From assembly GCA_934045905.1 (NCBI GenBank), contig OW203766.1, positions 18,408,309 to 18,472,308 of the forward strand: a DNA stretch of 64,000 bases. Direction: 5' to 3'. The DNA comes from Leuctra nigra. Taxonomy: Eukaryota; Arthropoda; Insecta; Plecoptera; Leuctridae. A model generated the notes under the pieces. It was not told the DNA's origin. It saw nothing but the letters and a program-made list of their open reading frames with translations, and did not search any database. Position numbers and translations under genes: made by a program. Positions 13,001-20,700 of the stretch are shown one piece after another. Position 1 is the first letter of the stretch. Each line of letters opens with the position of its first letter.

Positions 13001-16000
13001 GTTTATAAACAAGTTTCTCTGCTCTCCTGAAAAACTATGCTTTTGGAGATACAAAGTCCTGACCTGATCTTAGCCATCGATATGGGATATATCAGTTTGA
13101 AAAAAATCATCTTAATAATAGAAATCGTTAGAGAGTATCTTTTAAATATTATGAAATTCATTCCTCTGTTATCTAGTAGCAGAAAATGGGGATAGAATCT
13201 TATAAAAGAGCTCAATTTCTTGAGTTACGTATTTTCATTTTTCATATCTAAATTAAGTCCATACCAACGCCTCAACCATTCAGATTTACAAGACTTTTGT
13301 GCAAAACGCATATTCCAAGAAATGGGAGTCCTTTTCAAATTGTTTCAAGTCACATTCTCTCGTAGTAGGTACCGGTTCGATTCATGGCTCACTTTATGTA
13401 CCCCTACTTTTGTACGTAACAATCATGATACCTTATTTTAGAATCGACGCTTTCATTTTATTATCGTATGAATGAAGTAATGAGCTGATTCGATATTTTC
13501 AGGACACGTGGATTTTTATCCCAACGGAGGAAAGACGCAACCGAAATGCGTCAACAGAACTGAAAAATCTTTATATCAGAGAGTAAAAGACAGTGAGTAT
13601 TCAATTATTAATTAATTGAGCGAGCGGAGCGAACGTCACCACGGTACTCTTATGGCACTTTCTCTGTGTGTTTTTTTTTTTTTTTGTCGGCACTGCCGAG
13701 ATCAAACCGCTCAAGCAATCGATCTGAAATTTTGTACACATACTAACGTACTCTATGCGGTCCCTGGGATCGTTTTTGAACGGGCTCCCGTGATTGGTTC
13801 AAATTTAAAAAAAATTATCTTTCGATTGGTTGCATCAATCAATTTGAAATTTGGCAAAAACATTGCAACCAACATTGTACCCAATCATAAAAAGTTTCAG
13901 CCAAATCCTCCTATTGGTTCAAATTTAAAACCATTTTTCATGTGATTTTTGACATTTAAACTAGAACAGATTGACCGATCAACTTAAAACTTCGCGTGGT
14001 CATTGGTACCAACATTTTAGGTAGTTTTGCCAATTTTAAGTCTAATCTGTCGTTATTTTCAAAAGTTTTGTCATTTTAAGGTCATTTTATTCCATAATCT
14101 TGAAAAATGTATACTAAATTGTATACAAGGCAAGGCCTGTAGAGCAGCCAAGCTATCCACAATGTACAGTAAAATGAAAGCATTTTTGAGCTAGCGCATA
14201 AAATCGGATGCAGTACGAAGGCCAAATCCTCTAATTGGTTTAAGTTTAAATAATGTCTTCTGATTGGTCGACAATCAAAATGTTCACATTAAGTTCAAAT
14301 TTTGCATGGTGATCAAGACTAACTTAATATTAAATTTTACACATTGTAAGCCCAATCAGTCAAGTATTAATTGTAATTTTACGAGTTTAGTATGGGATGT
14401 CACAAGAGATTTCTGGAGAAGGTATGTAGGTAAGACTTCACGACACAATGGATCTGTTATTCATCCAGAGTATTATGGAGATTGAAAAATTGCAGAGAAA
14501 ATCGTCTTGTGCCGTGTCGTGTATCGTTACTATGGGGATGTTGCATGTTCTGTGCTCGCTCATCAACGCGTTACACTGAGCGTTTTCCTAGTAATTACAT
14601 TTTGTTACAGATTCGTATGTGCAGAGAGACAGTGGTGTAGTCGAGGGTATACGCCGTATACCTAAAAAAATAGTTTTGCTGAAGAGTGAAGATGTCAGGA
14701 ACACTTTGTGGTGTTTTACGTCTTGTTTCATTTCGTAAGCAAAAAACTCAAAAAAGTTAATTCAAAGTGTCAAAAAACAAAAAACGCCCTGCGGGGCTGG
14801 GTGGGGACCGCGCTCCCCACACTCCCCTTATTCCGAGGATATTCCGAGGCTATCCCTGGCAGAAATCCTGAAAAACCAAAAAAAGATATTAGGAGTACAC
14901 CACTGCCTAGAGACAATGCCCATTGGTTAGGAGCAACGAATATTGCGAATTAGAGGGGACCGTGTGACGTGAGTGTTCGTGAGTGTTCATCTTCATGAAA
15001 ATGTCGTGCGTGAGTGTACAAAGTATACACTCACGTGTGAATCAAGTCACGCGTGATTGTGCGTGACATGAGCAATGTGCCTGAAGTTCAAAACTAATAT
15101 TTGAAAACTGCATTATTTTTTGTAAGACGAACATTTGGAACTAATTAAAATATTGCGGATTTGAATTTGAATTAGAAATCAAATTAAAGCACCAAACCAA
15201 TAAGCTGCTCTTCCATCAACATGCATGATGATTTGACAATTAGCCAAATTAATTACAATATTGTGTAATTATGCGTGAGCTGTTACTGCGTAAGTTGGTG
15301 CAAAGTTGTGTGCGTGAGGAGTAGGAAAGAAAACGATGAAGATGTGAGGCTTCTACAGCGGACCCATGGACTGCGACTGTGCCTATAAGAATGGCCTAAG
15401 CATGCAACATTTGAGGAAACTGCGTGCGTGAGTGTGCGTGAAAAATAGAAAAGACTTCGTGGCGTGGCCCGACGTGAGTGAAAATCCACTCTATTGTCTT
15501 TTAAACCAAAGTTAAACTACCACGTCTCCCTGCCCTGACCAACACTTCACCCTATAAACACCCCAAAAGCAGGAGTGCGCATCGAATTTCAAGTAGACGT
15601 CATCTACTTATTGCATGGGTAGGGAGGGGGGAAGGTGATCTGCCTGAATGAATTCGGTCGGGTAGGGGGGGGGGGGGGGGGGGGGGCAGGCGAAGATGAA
15701 CCCAGTTTAACATGGCCAGGGGTGCAATCACATAAAATGATATCTTCCTTGTCACGGTGACAAGTCCCTAGAAGACCGTGAATAACATTGAGATGAGAAG
15801 CCTGTCACCGTGACAAGAAAGTTCCCATTTTATGTGATCCCACCCCTGGTATAGGCCGGCCAATGCTAGAGCGGGTTTATCTTTGCCTGTCCCCGACTGT
15901 ATAGGCAACTAAGTACTCTCTGGAAGGGATGATACGCCTTGCATGATAGGCAACATGCAGAACCGATGTTTGAATCTATTTTGGTTTCAGTCTACAAACT

Positions 16001-17297
16001 GGCCGTGTGCAGCCACGGCAGAGCTTACATGTTGTTCACGGAGACGATTCGCGAGGGCGGTGGCTGCAAGTTCTGGGGACATCGGTGGAACATGACGCAA
16101 CCGGGGTAAGTACCTGTCAGGGACGCGCCAGGGGTGGGCGCAGGTGGGCGCGCGTCCATCTTGTATTGTCTACTACCCACCCAAACATAATCGAATATAC
16201 TTTTATTATTGTCTTTAAATTTTACTTTTGGTGTACAATTTAATGAAATACGTAATAAAATAACACAGAGGATGTTCTAAAATTACACTGATTCAATTTG
16301 TGGCTGTACTTTGTATAGATCCATCCCTTATTTGGTAACTTTACAAGCCACCCCTATTTTATATAATATTTGAATAATATTTTACCCCAAAGTAATATTT
16401 TCAGCGTCCCAAATTCGTCTCTATATATTTATTTAAAAATAAAAAATAAATACTCAGACAGTATAATCAGAGAAAAATTAAAAAATTGTACGCCACTGCC
16501 CACCCTAACAAAAATTCTTGACGCCGTCCCTGGTACCTGTTGCTTCCACATGATCGTCATCTGCTGACTCGTCTGCTGATTGTGTCCATGTTTACAGCAC
16601 GGACGCAGCCATGAAAGCTCCATGCTCAGCGCAGAACTGTGCCGAGATGGGAATCAACTCCGAGTTTGTTGAAGCCAGAGGAAGCTTCTACGTCAGGACG
16701 TCGGGAGATCCGCCCTTCTGTCGTGAGTCGTTATCTCAATACACCTACACATCCATACTACACACTACACAAGATAACAGGCTGTCACTCATTGCTTCGG
16801 GTCCCATTATAGAAGGCTCCGAGTTAGCAGTCAATGTCATTGCCATGGGCGCCACCATGAAACCGGCACAAACGCGAGTTAACTAGGTGTAGTCCAGGGT
16901 CGACCTCCCCATGTCCTCCCCAAATTTGCGGGCCCCTCGGGCCGACCTCCCCTTCAAGATGATGATCCCCCTGAAATCGGGTCCCACCGGTCCCAACACT
17001 CGCTCGCTCTGTTCCCATTCTGAACTGACTTTCCCACCAGTTTCAGACTCCCCCGAATCGGGCCCGTTAGGTCGACCCCTCCCCATGTCCTCCCTATAAT
17101 TCAACAAAGCTAACAAAATCTTAATTATACAATACTGTAGTTTAATTGATGGTTGAAGTTCACACATTGATTAAATGTTTTCAGTCGCTGACCCTAACGC
17201 CGACGTGCGGATGGAGGAAGAACCAAGAAAGAAGACTGGGTTTTTTCAACGGGTCAAGAATTGGTGGAAATCTCGGCGCGGGTCCAAAGGTCAATGA
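7053..17297 (+). CDS. Secreted pancreatic-type triacylglycerol lipase, 10 exons
   Basis: Exons: 7053-7134, 7524-7773, 8380-8539, 9570-9673, 10125-10252, 12646-12786, 13503-13592, 15991-16105, 16598-16722 and 17185-17297. All are GT-AG with matching phases, giving 435 residues. Residues 5-22 (NRIRFSCIVVFVFVIVTD) form a signal peptide, so the enzyme is secreted. It belongs to the pancreatic lipase family (PF00151): MIVHGFMNHGQENW early, then nucleophile motif GHSLGAH, aspartate in GLDPAQPCF and histidine in VDVIHTNG make the Ser-Asp-His triad. The lid and C-terminal region are cysteine-rich (VCSHGRAYMLFTETI, CKFWGHRW, NCAEMGINSE). It should hydrolyse acylglycerol or phospholipid esters; the substrate cannot be told from sequence. 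Oddities: a minisatellite copies the exon 3 donor, and the C-terminal tail is basic and Trp-containing (GFFQRVKNWWKSRRGSK). The start is the first Met before the signal peptide; a second Met follows two codons later. Confidence 0.94.
8531..9252 (+). repeat. Minisatellite copying the exon 3 / intron 3 splice junction
   Basis: Starts at the 3' end of lipase exon 3. The 10-mer TTGGACAAGG occurs 27 times exactly (plus one TTGGACACGG), alternating in a roughly 49-bp higher-order unit made of a short unit (ttggacaaggtcagcgcat) and a longer one (ttggacaaggtcagtgcatc, then tgttactg). The first copy is the real exon end and donor (GACAAG|GTCAGT), so each later unit carries a copy of the donor. The frame of exon 3 stays open to 8857. 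Confidence 0.95.
9280..9480 (+). repeat. Dispersed repeat fragment (AAAAACGCC...CGGG type)
   Basis: The words caaagtgtcaagaaac and aaaaaacgccgtgcgggt are shared with 14735-14870 and, in part and inverted, with 25930-26000 (ccccgcagggcgtttttt). The GC-rich segment inside (gggtggagggcgcgcctccacccc) is a small inverted repeat. Class unknown. Confidence 0.45.
10577..10797. mobile_element. Fold-back element (AACTTTAGCAAGAGGTAC arms)
   Basis: In lipase intron 5. The left arm starts TTTAGCAAGAGGTACAAAAA and the right arm is its inverse, ending CCTCTTGCTAAAG near 10791. Between them the unit gagttgataccatagaggtaattacc is repeated in direct and inverted copies. A further copy of the arm, in the left arm's orientation, lies at about 12326-12356, beyond the hAT insertion, so the hAT landed in a second related unit. 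Confidence 0.7.
10985..11530 (+). mobile_element. Non-LTR retrotransposon C-terminal fragment
   Basis: The open frame continues from upstream and ends at 11445. From about 10985 it reads as the post-RT region of jockey/CR1-like elements: HFTYCNTTFYNITQTDMQRL, QALQNRAMRIILKAPRTT, LSIRQTVRLNVFLFIHKIK, LGLAPEYLKDRI, with a short 3' UTR ending in an A-rich tail. It is 5'-truncated and nested in the hAT element. It is a different family member from the fragment in AP3D1 intron 1. Confidence 0.8.
11565..11712 (-). mobile_element. 3' end of the palindrome-headed family
   Basis: Reversed relative to the long copies. It starts ATCTAGTGGAGCGGTCGCTC and matches the terminal part of the copy at 50558-50670 (gctccagcctttatatgaga, gtgtgcgcgccgtacgactt). 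Only the last 150 bp is present. Confidence 0.8.
13616..14591 (+). mobile_element. GAGCGAGC...CTAG interspersed element, near full-length
   Basis: In lipase intron 7. It starts TTGAGCGAGCGGAGCGAACG and ends CTCATCAACGCGTTACACTG then agcgttttcctag. The last 30 bp contain a short stem (AACGC...GCGTT) just before CTAG, a Helitron-like 3' terminus. The interior has diverged copies of a unit with attggttcaaattt, gaccgatcaactt and the phrase ccaacattgt. No ORF of note. Confidence 0.65.
14640..15485. repeat. Mixed repeat remnants in lipase intron 7
   Basis: 14735-14870 matches the AAAAACGCC...CGGG repeat type also found at 9410. From about 14955 to 15485 the segment is bounded by GTGACGTGAGTG-type words and full of GCGTGAGTGT repeats in both orientations (for example around 15008-15050, where gtgagtgtac and gtatacactcac pair). 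This looks like a fold-back MITE, class unknown. Confidence 0.4.
15665..15688 (+). repeat. Poly-G run
   Basis: An almost pure run of about 20 G in lipase intron 7. It is one of at least eight such runs in the window; the others lie between 23.9 and 26.3 kb. Confidence 0.9.
15718..15850. mobile_element. Palindromic MITE, copy 1 (TCACGGTGACAAG family)
   Basis: Left arm reads GCAATCACATAAAATGATAT then TTGTCACGGTGACAAG; right arm reads CTTGTCACCGTGACAAG and CCATTTTATGTGATCCCACC. The centre is ccctagaagaccgtgaataacattgagatg. Close copies lie at 54224-54356 and 58895-59022, so the family is small and recently active. Confidence 0.8.
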
Positions 17298-17768
17298 TAA
17301 GGAGAAATGGATGTACGTGGAATTTGACAAAGAAATTACCAATCACTATCACAAAAATATTCAGCATTTGAAAGACATAATTCCAGGTTAAGAAAGTATA
17401 TTTAATTGTTGAAAGAGGTAATATATTATTTTACATTATTATGTAAGATGCATCTGAATAAAGTACGTTACTATCTATAACAATACATATAATCATGAAC
17501 TAGTTGATGATACAACCATTCCTTTGCAAAGTTCTAATACGATCACAAGATATTTAAAACAAAATAATAATTAAACTGTAAAATACATGAAAACAAATAT
17601 TGATTACATACAGATAATGGGTTTGTGGAGAGAGAATATAGCACAAGATCAGTAAAAATGTAATCTATAATAACTTGCTTCCAAAATTATTAGTAGGTTG
17701 GTACCTATTGAGAAAAATAATTTTGAAGTTAATATCTAAAGTTAATATCCACTTTTGCGCGCATTGAC
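17298..17768. other. Shared 3' UTR interval of the lipase and the deaminase gene
   Basis: AT-rich, no ORF. It holds the lipase polyadenylation signal. On the minus strand I see no clean AATAAA for the deaminase gene; its 3' end may use a variant signal or overlap the lipase 3' UTR. Confidence 0.5.
17457..17462 (+). terminator. Lipase polyadenylation signal
   Basis: AATAAA 160 bp after the lipase stop codon, the first canonical signal downstream. The neighbouring gene is convergent and its stop is at 17769, so the two 3' UTRs share about 470 bp. Confidence 0.7.
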
Positions 17769-20700
17769 TTATTCATCCTGCAGTGAAGGAATTCCCTCTC
17801 TGATCGCGTTAACCTCGTGCTGTACTTGAGACGACAGCTCCAAGACCAACGTGTGGCCACCCTTCACTTCCCTCACCGCGACCTTGAAACTCTTTCCGAG
17901 CGCCATGCCGTACTGCACAGCTCTCATGTAGTCGATCGTGTGCAAGATTCGGTCGCAGTTGCCGTAATACTTCGCGAATTGTTCCTCTTCGTCTTCCTTA
18001 CAAAACTTTCCTTCTGGGCGGATTTTCAACATTATATCTGATGGCAAAAGAACTCTGGAGTTGTCGATTACATCACTCAAAGTGTTCCGCAGGTCTTCGG
18101 GAATAAAGGATATAAACTCGTCAACCTTCAACAAGTAGCTTGTGAGTGACGCTAAGATCACGTGACACATCTCTATGACATCATCGTTAGGATGTCGTGA
18201 TTGGGAATTAAAAACGTATCCCAGTATCATTTGACGATTGTTCTTCCGGTTGTAAGCGCACAACGCTTTCACTTGAAGAGCATACTCGATGTACTCGCTA
18301 AGGATTGAGGTAATTGGTTGATCAAAGTGGGGAGGGACGTGAATAACTTCCTCGTGTACTGGTGGAGATACGTCACATAAGTTAATGATGAGACTGTCGG
18401 GGTCTTTCAGACATTTGGAATATTTGTTACATTCATTGCTGATGTACTCTCTTTGACTGCTCCAGTACTTTGCCAAGTCGTCCAGACTATAGATGTCACT
18501 GTCTCCACTGATGTAGTCCAGAATGTTTCCTGCTATGTCCCCACAAGTAATCCTGTAACCTATCCACATAGTTCTTTTCACTTTCTCGTCATCAAACATA
18601 CCTCTGAGATCGTTTGATGCTTCCTCCAGAGCTTCTCCGATCCTAACCAAGTAGCTCAGCCATCTGGATCTCTTCTCATCATGATGCGTCATTTCTCCGT
18701 TCACAAAGTCCATTATCTGCCGCTCCATTTGGTTGAGATACAGAGAGTCTGCGATGTAGGAGAGTGTCGAGTGGAGTAATGGAACGGTGATGTCCACGTT
18801 GTGGTTCCCGCTGCGGTACTCGTCGAGGCGGTTCCGCCACGACTCCAACTCGCACGAGGACATCATCTCGATCAGGCACGTGTACAGGAGGTAGTCCCTG
18901 TCAAGAGATGGAGACTTGGCGCTCTCGGCGACGAACAAGAAGGTCATGAGTCTCCACATCGCCCCCGGCAGCGCTCCAAGCGGGTCACGGAAGCGGCAAT
19001 GCCAGGCGCTGATCGAAATGGTCTGCAGAAGGTTTTGCATAACCCTGACGTTTTCTCGGTAATTTTCGACTAGGAACTTGGAGTCAAGGAGTTGAATGGT
19101 CAAGTACTCGATTGAACTGATGGTAATGTCGAGACAAAGACTACGATTGAGAGGGACTGGAACTTGCGTGAAATGATCGCGATAATGATAATCATGTTTA
19201 ATATCACAAAGACGTTCATAGGTAACACAAAACTGGTGACTCTCTTTGTAATCGTCAATTTTCTTCTTCTCTTCTTCCTCCTTCTTCTTTCTCTCGGCCG
19301 CCTCTTCCGGGTGGAATATGTCGTAGATCTCTTGGCCATCTGGACTTGTCTTCTTATTCAACACGCTGTCCAGCAGCTGACCAGGCGTCTTGCCAGCTTT
19401 ATTGGTCACTAAGACGCTGGCGCCGTGACGTAGCAACCTCTTGATCAGCGCGACATCCAACTCCTCGACGGCGACGTGAAGCGCTGTGTTCAAATACAGC
19501 GGATCCTGCGAGTTGACGTTGTATTCTGACGTCATCAATTTCTCACTCTCTACCCCCAAGTCTTCATTTTCAGATGTTAGCGCGCCAATTATTTCCAGTG
19601 CATGGGACTTGTTGAATAAATGTGTTAGTAGCTGATTAATCTCGAAGACATTGTTCTTTTGAATAGCTATGTGCCACTCGTGTTCAATATCTTTATTTTC
19701 TTCATCTGTAAAGTCGTCGAAGTCGTTGTCCCGGTTTTCTGGAATAGAAACGGCTTGACTTATCGACAGTTCCGCGTGTGAATGAAATGATGTCTTGCCA
19801 CACAGAATGTCGATTAGGTTTCTTCGTCGCGCACTAAGTCCTTTCTTCAAGGAATACATAGAGAAGTTCTCCAAAAGCTTCAACGCGACAATCCTGCTCT
19901 CTGGTCCAAGATTCACGAAACTGTGATAGAGTTCTGACCGGTTTCCTCCAAGTAGCACTGCGAGCTTGTCAATATTGTCTAGTAGATACCTGGGAATGGT
20001 CCAGGAGTAATGAGACACATGAGAACCTCTGGTTGCTATGTAGATGTCTTGGAAACACCTGTTGTTGAAGCTCTGGATGAACAGAGTGCAGTGCGCGCAG
20101 CAGACCTTGGAGATGCCGACGTACACCTGATCAACCTGTTTCACGCAGCCGGTGGAGGCGAGGTGGACGACAAGGTCAGTCTCGGCGTGGACGGACTCGA
20201 TGTTAGGAAGAATCTCGACGTCGTTCTTGAACGCTTGGAGCATAGCCTTGGGGAATGTGGTTAACTTGATGCAGATAGCGTCTTGCAGTTTGCGGATATC
20301 ACGTGTTAGGCGACAGATCATGTATAAAGCTTCTTGTATCCATTTGGCACAGTTTTTAATGCAACTAATTTGTGATATTTTTGGTAGATAGTCGGAAATT
20401 ATAAATTGAAATGCTTCTTTGAAGATAACTTCTCCAGATTCGTTAATTACGATTTTCTTAAAAATGTTATTGCAATTAGAATAAACATACTCCAAGATCG
20501 ATCGAAGGATTATACTTTCTTTTCCACAGAAGTTCAAGAATTTCTCCCACAAATTTTTTCTCTCAATCTTCCACTGAATCACTGTTTCCAGTATCTCAAC
20601 AGATCTTTGTGAGTGTTCGACTTTTCGTTTCGCCGCGCAGTCAGCTAAATACACGAACAGTTGTCGTGTTGCTTCTTTCACATGATCTCGAACCAAATCC

